A stretch of DNA of 15,562 bases from Clostridiales bacterium (GTDB lineage: Bacteria; Bacillota; Clostridia; Oscillospirales; Acutalibacteraceae). The translations under genes and the position numbers were made by a program. The notes beneath the pieces were generated by a model. It ran no database searches, was not told the DNA's origin, and saw nothing but the letters and a program-made list of their open reading frames with translations. This document shows positions 1 through 7,265 of the stretch, piece by piece (the stretch's first letter is position 1; every line of letters begins with the position of its first letter). The stretch covers positions 2,192 to 17,753 of the forward strand of contig DXXH01000054.1 of assembly GCA_019416395.1 (NCBI GenBank), in the 5' to 3' direction.

Positions 1-627
1 GTGGGTGTGATGATCGGCATTGTGCTGATGGGATTTTCCATTTCCTGGCTGGTGCCCTGTAATTTTGGCACGGACAGTTTTACTGCCATGAATCTGGCCA
101 TTTCCGCCAGGATCCATCTCTCCTTTGGCACCTGGCAGGCTGCCCTGAACATCGCGCTTTTCGTGATCGTGCTGATATTTGGCCGCCGGTATATCGGGAT
201 TGGAACCTTTGCCAATATGCTTTTGGTGGGGTATATCTGCGACTTTTTCACCTGGATCTGGGGATTTGTAGTGCCAGCGGACTTTTTCGCTCCTCTGTCT
301 ACCCGGATTTTGGTGGCGATTCCCGCTTTGGCCATATTTGTGGTATCTGCCGCCCTGTATATGGACATGGATTTGGGCGCGTCCCCTTACGACGCTTTGC
401 CCTTTATTCTGCATAAAGCCATTCACGAGAAGATTCCCTTCAGTGTGCTTCGGGTGATTTACGACCTGGTGGTGATCTGCTTGGGGTACTGTTTCGGGGC
501 GCCCTTCGCGGGAGTGACGCTGGCCATGGCCTTTTTGCTGGGCCCCACTGTATCCCTGGTGGGCAAATGGCTGGACCGCTTCTTTTTCAAACGTTCCGGT
601 CAGCCTTCCCAGCCGGAGAAGGGGTAA
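1..627 (+). CDS. YczE/YyaS/YitT-type integral membrane protein, probably 5'-truncated
   Basis: Predicted multi-pass membrane protein of the YczE/YyaS group, whose transport or sensing role is not settled. The 208 visible residues form about five hydrophobic segments (roughly 3-20, 44-60, 66-90, 98-120 and 145-185). Family-like features are the N-terminal G-rich helix followed by an NFGTDSFTAMN stretch, and a later DLGASPYDALP stretch that echoes it, consistent with the internal two-fold repeat of this family. The C-terminus is charged and soluble. The reading frame is open from the first base. The GTG at base 1 could be a start, but relatives carry about 10-15 residues before the first helix, so the true start probably lies upstream of the window. 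It is probably not part of the downstream operons, because a separate promoter precedes the next gene. Family call fairly sure; function unknown. Confidence 0.75.
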   Translation: MGVMIGIVLMGFSISWLVPCNFGTDSFTAMNLAISARIHLSFGTWQAALNIALFVIVLIFGRRYIGIGTFANMLLVGYICDFFTWIWGFVVPADFFAPLSTRILVAIPALAIFVVSAALYMDMDLGASPYDALPFILHKAIHEKIPFSVLRVIYDLVVICLGYCFGAPFAGVTLAMAFLLGPTVSLVGKWLDRFFFKRSGQPSQPEKG

Positions 628-650
628 GGTCACCGGGTATTTTTACACAG

Positions 651-686
651 GACACCCAGGGTTGGACTGGGGGTTTTGTGGGTGTC
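651..686 (+). other. Inverted repeat after the YczE-like gene (weak terminator or 3' stabilising hairpin)
   Basis: Arms GACACCCA (651-658) and TGGGTGTC (679-686) are perfect 8-bp complements around a 20-nt loop. A competing CCCAG/CTGGG pairing lies inside. No T-run follows, so it is not a classical intrinsic terminator. It may mark the end of the upstream transcript or act as a 3' stabiliser. Confidence 0.35.
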
Positions 687-720
687 AGGCGCGAAAACAG
701 AGGGAATTTTTAACGCTGTG

Positions 721-749
721 TTGTTTTAAGCGCTTTTTTGTGTTATACT
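721..749 (+). promoter_or_regulatory. Predicted sigma-A promoter of the AraC-family regulator gene
   Basis: The -35 box is TTGTTT (721-726), followed by a 17-bp spacer and a -10 box TATACT (744-749) preceded by TGT, that is, an extended -10 element. The spacer contains the dyad AAGCGCTT (728-735) within a T-rich flank. This resembles the core of LacI/CcpA-type operators, but it misses the outer G and C of a CcpA cre site. The promoter is well placed, about 50 nt before the start codon. The regulator that would use the dyad is a guess. Confidence 0.65.
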
Positions 750-804
750 TTTTCAAATTCCAATTACGTATAAGAATTGCATAAATTTTCAAAAAGGGGG
801 GATT

Positions 805-3039
805 GTGGTGAAACTGTACCGGCGGATTTTAGCGTCGTATCTCTGTGTTTGCCTGATCCCCCTGGCCTTTTCCCTGATCGTGATCACCAATATGTATCAG
901 GAAACTCAGAAGTCCGTGGCGAAAGAGGAAGACACCACCTTGCACACGGCCCAGAACAGCCTGGAAAGCAGTCTGGCGGACGCTTCCAACACCTTGGATC
1001 TCCTGTCGCAAAACGGATTGATGGGGAGCCTTGGCCGGAAAATCACCCTGGACGCTCAGGAGCTTTACTCCATGGGGGAGATTGTCCAGGCGCTCGACGT
1101 GGCCAACGCGAAACGGGATTCCTATGTGAGCAGCTTTGTCTATTTTCCCCGCAGCGGCTATCTGATTTCCAATAAGAGCACCTACCACCCGGAGTTGGCG
1201 GAATTGTTCACTTGGGATTTGGGCATCGATTATACAACCCTGATTTCCCACATGACGCAGAGCGGACTCAGCGTGAACGTGCAGACGGTTTACCGGAAAG
1301 ATGGGGGAGGGGGATACCTGTTGGTATCCAAAAACTGTTACGAGTCCGGTTATCAGACCATTTATGATTCCGGTTACCAGACGGTTTACGCTTCCCTGGG
1401 GATCATCATTCAGCTGGAACGGGAAGAATCCTTCCTGGATACGGATACCACAAAAATGTTCGTTCTGGAAGAGGACGGTTCCTTGTTTTGCGGCGGGGAT
1501 TATGGGGAACTGGTCGCCGCCAAAGTGAAAGGGACAAAGGAATCTCAAGGGCAGGTGCGCGTGGACGGGAATACCTGGATGTATTCGGTGTACCCGGCCC
1601 AAAGTGTCAGCAACCTGCGCTATGGCCTTTTGATGCTGCACAGCGCCTATTTCAGCGCGTTGAAGCCGCTTTTGTGGCAGCTGGGGGCGGAGCTGGTGCT
1701 GGTGGTGGTCAGCGGGGTGATTTTGGCAGTGTTCCTCAGCCGCCGCACCTGGTCCCCTATACAGCAGGTGCTGCCCCTGGTGGAAAAGGACCGGGGCGGG
1801 GAAGAGTACCGTTCCCTGGCGGAATTTTCCCAGGCGCTGATGGATTTTGCTCAGGAAAAGGAACAGCTGATGCAGCAGCTGACGGAATCGAAAGCCCGGG
1901 GCAACGATTTGTCCATTTGGCGGTTTTTGCTGGGCTTTACCCAAGATCCTTCCTGCCTGTCCCGCTACTTAGAAGAGAGCCAGCCCTACCGGCTGCTGGC
2001 CATTTCTCCGGCGGAGCCGGAGAAGGATCCCCCAAAAGCCTCCGTAGGGGAGCAGGCTGGGGAAAAGGCGGATCAGGATCAAAGGGATTTGATGGACACG
2101 CTGTACAAGGCCCTGGAGCGCGTATTCCTGGACCGGGAAGACGGAGTCTGCTTGACCATTGGAGCCAAAACCGTAGTGGTGTTGGTCCAGAATACCGTGG
2201 ATATGGAAGAGATCCGGAACAAGGTGGACCAGGTCCAGCGGGAGACTTCCCAACCCTTGGTGTGCTATGTGAGCGATGTGTGCATGACCTTGGAAGATGC
2301 TCCCGACGCTTGGAACTGGGTGAAGCGTGCCTGTGGCCGGGACAGCTTTTGGCAGCATTCCCGGAACGCCGGGGTGTGGCTGGCCCGGGATCTGCTGGAA
2401 TATCCCGGTTATTTTGGGGATTTCCCCTTGCACCGGAAGCAGCTGCTGGTGGCGCTGGCTTCGGGAAAACAGGAGAAGCTCCAAAAGGCATTGGAAACCA
2501 TTTTGGGACAGGATTTGCTGGACACGTCTTTGCCGGTGGAATTGATCCGCCACCGGTGCGGCAGTATACTGGAAGCGTTGCTGCCCTACTTAGAGGAGCG
2601 GGACCGGAACGAGGGCGTCCAGGTGATGTCCGCTCCCACCGCCGAGGAAATGGGGGACAGGCTGAAGGAATTGGCCCAGCGGGTAAAATTCCAGGACCAG
2701 CCGGTGAAACCGGAAGAAAAGGGAAACCTGCTGGTGGCCCAGGTTCAGGAATTTATCCGGGAAAACTATCAGGACCCCTTCTTGAACGTCTCGTTGATCG
2801 CGGACCGGCTCAACCGGAACCTTTCCACGCTGAGTCATCAATACAAGGATTTGACAGGCCATGGCCTGCTGGAAGAATTGCATACGGTAAGGCTTGAAGC
2901 TGCAAAACGGCTGTTAAAGGAAGGAAAAACCGTGCGCGAGACTGCCGAGCTTACCGGATATGGAGATTCCCGGGCACTGATCCGGGCTTTTAAGCGTTAC
3001 GAAGGCAGCACCCCTGGCCAGTACGTGGAGAAACAATAG
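805..3039 (+). CDS. Membrane-anchored AraC-family transcriptional regulator (YesN/transmembrane-sensor type)
   Basis: Predicted one-component regulator of the adjacent sugar-uptake operon. The 744 residues show a short basic N-terminus, TM helix 1 (about 8-30), an extracytoplasmic sensor region (about 31-285, Cache-like by layout), TM helix 2 (about 290-311) and a HAMP-like/coiled segment (312-365). A cytoplasmic linker follows, with a low-complexity patch at 403-426. The C-terminus is an AraC/XylS DNA-binding domain (about 644-742). Its two helix-turn-helix units are at 661-682 and 709-732, ending in the typical AFKRYEGSTPGQY signature. Residues 181-196 contain a tandem SGYQT(I/V)Y duplication. 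The start is GTG at 805 or, with better spacing from the AAAGGGGGG ribosome site at 793-801, GTG at 808. Position and family suggest it activates the downstream operon when a sugar ligand is sensed outside. The family call is firm; the target and ligand are inferred. Confidence 0.92.
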   Translation: MVKLYRRILASYLCVCLIPLAFSLIVITNMYQETQKSVAKEEDTTLHTAQNSLESSLADASNTLDLLSQNGLMGSLGRKITLDAQELYSMGEIVQALDVANAKRDSYVSSFVYFPRSGYLISNKSTYHPELAELFTWDLGIDYTTLISHMTQSGLSVNVQTVYRKDGGGGYLLVSKNCYESGYQTIYDSGYQTVYASLGIIIQLEREESFLDTDTTKMFVLEEDGSLFCGGDYGELVAAKVKGTKESQGQVRVDGNTWMYSVYPAQSVSNLRYGLLMLHSAYFSALKPLLWQLGAELVLVVVSGVILAVFLSRRTWSPIQQVLPLVEKDRGGEEYRSLAEFSQALMDFAQEKEQLMQQLTESKARGNDLSIWRFLLGFTQDPSCLSRYLEESQPYRLLAISPAEPEKDPPKASVGEQAGEKADQDQRDLMDTLYKALERVFLDREDGVCLTIGAKTVVVLVQNTVDMEEIRNKVDQVQRETSQPLVCYVSDVCMTLEDAPDAWNWVKRACGRDSFWQHSRNAGVWLARDLLEYPGYFGDFPLHRKQLLVALASGKQEKLQKALETILGQDLLDTSLPVELIRHRCGSILEALLPYLEERDRNEGVQVMSAPTAEEMGDRLKELAQRVKFQDQPVKPEEKGNLLVAQVQEFIRENYQDPFLNVSLIADRLNRNLSTLSHQYKDLTGHGLLEELHTVRLEAAKRLLKEGKTVRETAELTGYGDSRALIRAFKRYEGSTPGQYVEKQ

Positions 3040-3110
3040 GGGCTGGTTTCCAGCCGGACTCAGAAATGAAACAATACCAATTTTTTGCCGGCCAAAGTCC
3101 TTTCCTAAGG

Positions 3111-3148
3111 AAAAAGCCGAGAATCCGGAATGGATTCCCGGCTTTTTT
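3111..3148 (+). terminator. Intrinsic terminator of the AraC-family regulator gene
   Basis: The stem pairs 3111-3126 with 3132-3147 (16 positions, one A-C mismatch) around a 5-nt loop (GGAAT), and the right arm runs into T6 (3143-3148). The left arm starts with A5, so it could also work on the other strand. It insulates the regulator gene from the sugar operon. Confidence 0.85.
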
Positions 3149-3180
3149 GCTGCCCGCAAACAGCGGGGTTTCGGGGAAAA

Positions 3181-3265
3181 AGGGATTTTATGAAAGTTTG
3201 GGATTCCAAAATTGCATTACCGATTTTTGGGACGCCTGTTTCCGGCCAAAATCCAGGGATTTTGC
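3181..3265. promoter_or_regulatory. Candidate operator region: clustered GGATTTT / CCAAAATCC half-sites
   Basis: Five related half-sites lie within 85 bp: GGGATTTTA (3182-3190), CCAAAATTG (3206-3214), GATTTTTGG (3222-3230), CCAAAATCC (3246-3254) and GGGATTTTG (3256-3264). The last two form a perfect 8-bp dyad, CAAAATCC-AG-GGATTTTG (3247-3264). The cluster ends about 55 bp before the -35 box of the sugar operon, a typical place for an activator of the AraC class. The sequence repeats are seen directly; the binding protein is inferred from the neighbouring regulator gene. Confidence 0.5.
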
Positions 3266-3318
3266 AGGTCGAATCATGTCAAATTTTTTGTAATAGCCAA
3301 GGGACAAAATATTGGCTG

Positions 3319-3348
3319 TTTACAATTTATTCAAACTCTCGATACAAT
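3319..3348 (+). promoter_or_regulatory. Predicted sigma-A promoter of the sugar ABC transporter operon
   Basis: The -35 box TTTACA (3319-3324) and the -10 box TACAAT (3343-3348) are separated by 18 bp. Both are close to consensus, and the flanks are AT-rich. Transcription would begin near 3355, giving a leader of about 145 nt before the first permease start. Half-site repeats lie upstream. Confidence 0.75.
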
Positions 3349-3370
3349 AATGTTACGATTTTTAACTTGG

Positions 3371-3455
3371 CCGGCGCTCTGGTGCCGGTTCTTTCACGGC
3401 TTTTGAGTTTAGCGAGTTAATGCAGCGAGCAGCAATGTAACCATGGAAAGCCGTG
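3371..3455 (+). promoter_or_regulatory. Structured 5' leader of the sugar transporter mRNA
   Basis: The leader contains a GC-rich hairpin at 3371-3388 (CCGGC/GCCGG core, extended by wobble pairs). It also has a long-range perfect 9-bp helix between CACGGCTTT (3395-3403) and AAAGCCGTG (3447-3455). Inside that helix sit GTTA/TAAC and TGC/GCA pairings, so a nested long stem is possible. It matches no riboswitch class I recognise and there is no T-run. It may tune translation or mRNA stability. Confidence 0.4.
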
Positions 3456-3498
3456 GAGAATGCCCATTTATTATTGAGGAAGAGAGGTAGAACTGCGT

Positions 3499-4467
3499 AT
3501 GCGTAAGTCTGCGGCGTATCTTTCGAACCCGGCGATTCAGGTTCGGAAACCCCGAAAGTACACGTGGGAAAACATCAAGAAGAACACCGTCCGGAACTGG
3601 CCCTTGCTGGTGATGGTGATGCCTGCCCTGGCGTTCTTTGTGTTGTTCCACTATATTCCCATGGGCGGCCTTTGGATGGCCTTTGAGAATTTCAAGCCCA
3701 AGCTGGGCATTTTCGGTTCTCCCTTTGTGGGGCTGGAAAACTTTGCGGATTTCTTCAATTCCGCTTACTGCTGGCGTACCATTCGCAATACCCTGATTCT
3801 CAGCGGGTTGCAGATCTGCATTGAGTTCCCCATCACCATCATCTTTGCCCTGCTGCTCAACGAGCTGCGCAGCAAGCGCTATAAGAGACTGGTGCAGACC
3901 GTTTCCTATATGCCTTATTTTGTATCCATGGTGGTTATGGCAGGCATTATTGTGGACTTCTGCTCCACCACCGGCCCCATCGCGGCTCTGGTAGGCCTGT
4001 TCACCGGAAACACCGAAAACCTGCTGGGCAACCCCTCCAACTGGCGGCCCATCTACGTGCTGTCGGATCTGTGGAAGGATTTGGGCTTTAACGCCATCAT
4101 CTATGTGGCGGCTTTGTCCGGCATTGACCAGACCCTGTACGAGGCCGCTGAGATTGACGGCGCCAACCGGTTCCAGCGGATCATGCGGGTGACCATTCCT
4201 GGAATTATCGACACCATTATGATCATGCTGATTCTGCGCATTGGGCAGATGCTGTCGGTGGGATATGAAAAGACCATTCTGCTCTACAACCCCCAGGTGT
4301 ACGAAACTGCGGATATTCTCTCCAGCTTCATCTATCGGAAAGGTATCCAGGAGATGAACTACGGATATTCCACAGCTGTTTCCTTGTTTAACTCCGTGAT
4401 CAACTTTATCTTGCTCCTTCTGGCCAACGGCTTCAGCAAGAAGTATACGGAATCCGGCCTGTTCTAA
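3499..4467 (+). CDS. lplB: Carbohydrate ABC transporter permease, LplB family
   Basis: One of two membrane subunits of a sugar importer (COG4209/LplB-type), forming the channel with the next gene product. The 322 residues have a basic cytoplasmic N-terminus (1-33), TM1 at about 35-55 with the family-typical HYIPMGG stretch, and a block of further helices from about 98 to 310. The ATPase-contacting EAA loop, EAAEIDGANRFQRIMRVTIP, is at 215-234. The C-terminus ends in the usual FSKKYTESGLF type of sequence. The length is normal for the family. The ATG start has an AGAGGT ribosome site about 9 nt upstream. It is the first gene of a four-gene operon with a 24-nt gap to the next. The substrate is not visible; Lpl/Ytc relatives are associated with complex oligosaccharides such as pectin fragments. 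Confidence 0.93.
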   Translation: MRKSAAYLSNPAIQVRKPRKYTWENIKKNTVRNWPLLVMVMPALAFFVLFHYIPMGGLWMAFENFKPKLGIFGSPFVGLENFADFFNSAYCWRTIRNTLILSGLQICIEFPITIIFALLLNELRSKRYKRLVQTVSYMPYFVSMVVMAGIIVDFCSTTGPIAALVGLFTGNTENLLGNPSNWRPIYVLSDLWKDLGFNAIIYVAALSGIDQTLYEAAEIDGANRFQRIMRVTIPGIIDTIMIMLILRIGQMLSVGYEKTILLYNPQVYETADILSSFIYRKGIQEMNYGYSTAVSLFNSVINFILLLLANGFSKKYTESGLF

Positions 4468-4491
4468 CAAAAGGGAAAGGAGAGATTTTCA

Positions 4492-5400
4492 ATGGCAATG
4501 GTCAAAAGCAAAAACCCGGGAAGCAGGATTTTCCATGGGCTCAACTGCCTGTTTTTCGCGGTGATCATGATCGTATGTGTTCTGCCGGTATGGCACGTGT
4601 TCTGCGCGTCTTTTTCCGACGCTGGCTGGGTGATGAACCAGTCGGGTCTGATTTGGCACATTGAGGACTTCAATATCAGCGGTTACAAGCTGGTGTTTGC
4701 GGACAACAACATCTGGACTGGCTATCTCAACACCTTTATCTATGTAATCGCCACCACGATTCTGGGCATGTTCCTCACCGTTATGGCGGCATACGCCCTT
4801 TCCCGGAAGGATTTCATCTGGGCCAACCCCCTGATGCTGATTATTTCCTTCACCATGCTGTTCTCCGGCGGCATTGTGACCTTGTACATCTTGGTGACCC
4901 AGACGCTGGGTATGTATGACAGCCGCTGGGCGCTGATCCTGCCCAACTGCATGAGCGCCTTTTACCTGATCCTGGTGCGTACGGCTTTGCAGAACGTTCC
5001 GGACAGCCTGGAAGAATCCGCCATGCTGGACGGCGCCGGCCGGTTCACCATCTTGTTCCGCATCATGCTGCCCCTGATCAAGGCCACACTGGCCACCATC
5101 ATTCTGTACTATGTGATCGGCAACTGGAACAGCTGGTTCAACGCTATGATCTATCTCCGTTCTTCCGATAAATACCCCTTGCAGCTGGTTTTGAAAGAGC
5201 TGCTGGTGGATACCACCAACAGCAACGCCAACGTGGATGTGAGTATTTTGGCGTCGGGAGAATCGGGTGACGCGGTGCTGTATAAACAGCTCACCAAGTA
5301 TTGCACCATCATTGTGTCCACGGTGCCCATGTTCATTTTCTACCCCTTCATTCAGAAGTATTTCGAATCCGGCGTTATGATCGGCGCCATCAAGGGCTGA
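4492..5400 (+). CDS. Carbohydrate ABC transporter permease, LplC/YtcP family (second subunit)
   Basis: Second channel subunit of the same importer. The 302 residues show TM1 (about 18-40, ending in the LPVWHVFCASFSD family pattern), five further hydrophobic segments, and an EAA loop EESAMLDGAGRFTILFRIMLP at 174-194. The C-terminus matches the characteristic YPFIQKYFESGVMIGAIKG ending of LplC/YtcP permeases. It starts at an ATG preceded by AAAGGAG (4476-4482) with 9-nt spacing. It follows the LplB-type gene closely and precedes the binding-protein gene, the usual order for this transporter class. Length and motifs are complete. The family assignment is firm and the sugar unknown. Confidence 0.93.
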   Translation: MAMVKSKNPGSRIFHGLNCLFFAVIMIVCVLPVWHVFCASFSDAGWVMNQSGLIWHIEDFNISGYKLVFADNNIWTGYLNTFIYVIATTILGMFLTVMAAYALSRKDFIWANPLMLIISFTMLFSGGIVTLYILVTQTLGMYDSRWALILPNCMSAFYLILVRTALQNVPDSLEESAMLDGAGRFTILFRIMLPLIKATLATIILYYVIGNWNSWFNAMIYLRSSDKYPLQLVLKELLVDTTNSNANVDVSILASGESGDAVLYKQLTKYCTIIVSTVPMFIFYPFIQKYFESGVMIGAIKG

Positions 5401-5443
5401 TGCCCTTTCACCACGAAGCAACAGCGTGACTGCGCTTTTGCCA

Positions 5444-5462
5444 GGCGTTCCCGAGGGGCGCC
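5444..5462 (+). other. Intercistronic hairpin before the solute-binding protein gene
   Basis: GGCGTTCC (5444-5451) pairs with GGGGCGCC (5455-5462), including two G-T wobbles, around the loop CGA. No T-run follows, so it is not a terminator. It sits 34 nt before the binding-protein start and could shield the 5' end of a processed, more abundant binding-protein mRNA. Confidence 0.5.
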
Positions 5463-5496
5463 GTATACACACAACATTATTTAGGAGGAAACCAAC

Positions 5497-7173
5497 ATGA
5501 AAAACGCCAAAAAACTGGTTGCCCTGCTTCTGGTTCTGGCTATGGTCCTGTCTCTGGGCGCTTGCGGCAACTCCGGTGACAGCGATACCTCTTCCACCAG
5601 CCAGGAATCTACGGCTAGCGGTACGGAAAGCAGCACGGAGAGCGGCTCCGATGAGGATAGCGCCAGCGCTGCTGATACCGGCGACTTCCAGCTGCCCATC
5701 GTAGACGAGCCTGTAACCCTCACCTACTTTGTGGCGGACGATTCCAACTGCGCCATTATGAAGACCGACTTCAACGATAACGAGTTCTATCAGGAGATGG
5801 AAAAGCGCACTGGCGTCCATCTGGAGTTTGAAATGGTGTCTTCCGCAGACTACCAGACCAACTTCAACCTGATGATCGCTTCCGGCAACCTGGCCGACCT
5901 GATCTATGTAGGCGCTTCTTACTACGCTGATGGTGTGGACGCCGCTATTGACGACGGCTACTTCCTGGATCTGACCGACCTGGTGGACGAGTACATGCCC
6001 CACTATGAGGCGATCCGTACTTCCGACATCAACTACGAGCTGTTGTCCACCACCGACTCCGGCCGTCTGGGCGCTGTGTACGAGCTGCGTCAGACCAAGC
6101 AGGGTCCCTGGCTGGGCCTGTGGATGCGTCAGGACTGGCTGGACGACCTGAACATGGACGTGCCCAAGACCTTCGACCAGTGGCATGACGTGTTGACTGC
6201 CTTCAAGGACGAGAAGGGCGCTACTGCTCCCCTGATCCTGAACTTCAGCGGCAGTGACGGCGAATTCGGCACCATGTCCGGCGGCTTGAACGTGCTGAAC
6301 AGCTGGCAGTTGGACGAGACCGGCAAGGTCAACTTCGGGCCCTACATGGATGCTTGGAAAGAATATGTGACCATCATGCATCAGTGGTACACCGAGGGCC
6401 TGATCGACCCCGACTTCATGGCTACTGACGAGCGTACCGCCGACATGGCCAAGGTGGTTACCGGTGCTACCGGCGCTTTTGCCGCCCTGTACACTATGCC
6501 TTCCCTGTATGAGGCCTCTTCCGAGGATCCCAACATGAACCTGGTTCCTGTTAATCCCCCTGTAAAGAACGAGGGCGACGAGGTCCATATCCGTCTGCGT
6601 GACTCTTACACTTCCGGCAACACCGCCATTTCCGCTGACTGCGAGAACTGGGAAGTGGCTCTGCGCTGGCTGGATTACCTCTACACCGACGAGGGCGCTC
6701 TGCTGGCCAACTACGGTGTTGAGGGCGATACCTTCGAGTTTGACGAGAACGGCAAGCCTGTTTTCACCGACAAGATCCTGAACAACGAGAATGGCTGGAC
6801 CATGGCCCAGACCGTTGCCAGCTATCTGTGCCCCTCTGCCGGTATCGCTAACTGGTCCGACTGGACCCGTGAGCTGGCCGGTGTGCCTGAGAAGGATCAG
6901 GAGTGCTACACTGTGTGGGCTGAGGCTAGCGATGACTGGCGTCTGCCTTCCTCTGTGACTCTGACTCAGGAAGAGTCCACCGAGCGTGCGGCCCTGTATG
7001 CTGACATCAGCACCTGCGTGAAGGAGAACACCGCTAAGTTTATCAGCGGCGCTCTGGATATCGAGGAGAACTGGGACGCTTATATCTCCGAGCTGGAGAC
7101 CAGCGGCATCGAGCGTGCCATCGAAATCACTCAGGCCGCTTATGACCGTTACCTGGCCCGTGTAGATTCCTAA
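5497..7173 (+). CDS. Sugar ABC transporter solute-binding lipoprotein (LplA/YtcQ-like)
   Basis: Extracellular substrate-capturing lipoprotein that delivers sugar to the two upstream permeases. The 558 residues start with a lipoprotein signal peptide (KK, hydrophobic core 7-20, lipobox LGAC with Cys23). A Ser/Thr/Glu/Asp-rich tether (24-62) leads into a family 1-type solute-binding fold from about 70 on. The length is typical of the large LplA/YtcQ-type binding proteins that pair with LplB and LplC. An excellent ribosome site, TAGGAGGAA (5482-5490), lies 6 nt from the ATG. Codon choice is sharply biased (many CGT, GCT, CTG and AAC codons) compared with the permeases and regulator, as expected of a highly expressed protein. 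Hairpins flank the gene on both sides. The role is firm; the ligand is unknown. Confidence 0.93.
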   Translation: MKNAKKLVALLLVLAMVLSLGACGNSGDSDTSSTSQESTASGTESSTESGSDEDSASAADTGDFQLPIVDEPVTLTYFVADDSNCAIMKTDFNDNEFYQEMEKRTGVHLEFEMVSSADYQTNFNLMIASGNLADLIYVGASYYADGVDAAIDDGYFLDLTDLVDEYMPHYEAIRTSDINYELLSTTDSGRLGAVYELRQTKQGPWLGLWMRQDWLDDLNMDVPKTFDQWHDVLTAFKDEKGATAPLILNFSGSDGEFGTMSGGLNVLNSWQLDETGKVNFGPYMDAWKEYVTIMHQWYTEGLIDPDFMATDERTADMAKVVTGATGAFAALYTMPSLYEASSEDPNMNLVPVNPPVKNEGDEVHIRLRDSYTSGNTAISADCENWEVALRWLDYLYTDEGALLANYGVEGDTFEFDENGKPVFTDKILNNENGWTMAQTVASYLCPSAGIANWSDWTRELAGVPEKDQECYTVWAEASDDWRLPSSVTLTQEESTERAALYADISTCVKENTAKFISGALDIEENWDAYISELETSGIERAIEITQAAYDRYLARVDS

Positions 7174-7184
7174 ATAGCTTCACC

Positions 7185-7228
7185 GATTCGCGAGAATCTT
7201 GGAGAACCCTGCCTCCGGGCGGGGTTTT
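7185..7228 (+). terminator. Paired hairpins after the binding-protein gene (partial terminator or 3' stabiliser)
   Basis: A small stem GATTC-GCGA-GAATC (7185-7198, GNRA loop) is followed by a strong 9-bp stem, 7205-7213 with 7218-7226. The second stem has a TCCG loop closed by C-G, a UNCG-type tetraloop. Only four T follow (7225-7228), so termination would be partial. This suits an operon in which the binding protein must be made in excess and the downstream enzyme in lesser amounts. Confidence 0.55.
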
Positions 7229-7265
7229 CCACACATAAAATACTTTTGTCAGGAGGAATTACATC

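Noticed and set aside
651..686. Classical intrinsic terminator after the first gene
   Set aside because: The 8-bp arms are perfect but the loop is long and no T-run follows; kept only as an inverted repeat.
829..1944. Long minus-strand frame (371 codons) opposite the regulator gene
   Set aside because: Shadow of the AraC-family gene: no ribosome site, no family resemblance, odd composition.
1488..2897. 469-codon plus-strand frame inside the regulator gene
   Set aside because: Gly/Ala/Pro/Arg-rich off-frame translation of GC-rich DNA; the real gene in the other frame has clear domains.
3371..3455. Leader as a known sugar or metabolite riboswitch
   Set aside because: None of the conserved cores I know could be matched, and there is no expression-platform terminator.
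4489..6588. 699-codon minus-strand frame under the sugar permease and binding-protein genes
   Set aside because: His/Gln/Val/Gly-rich antisense shadow, typical of strongly biased codons on the other strand.
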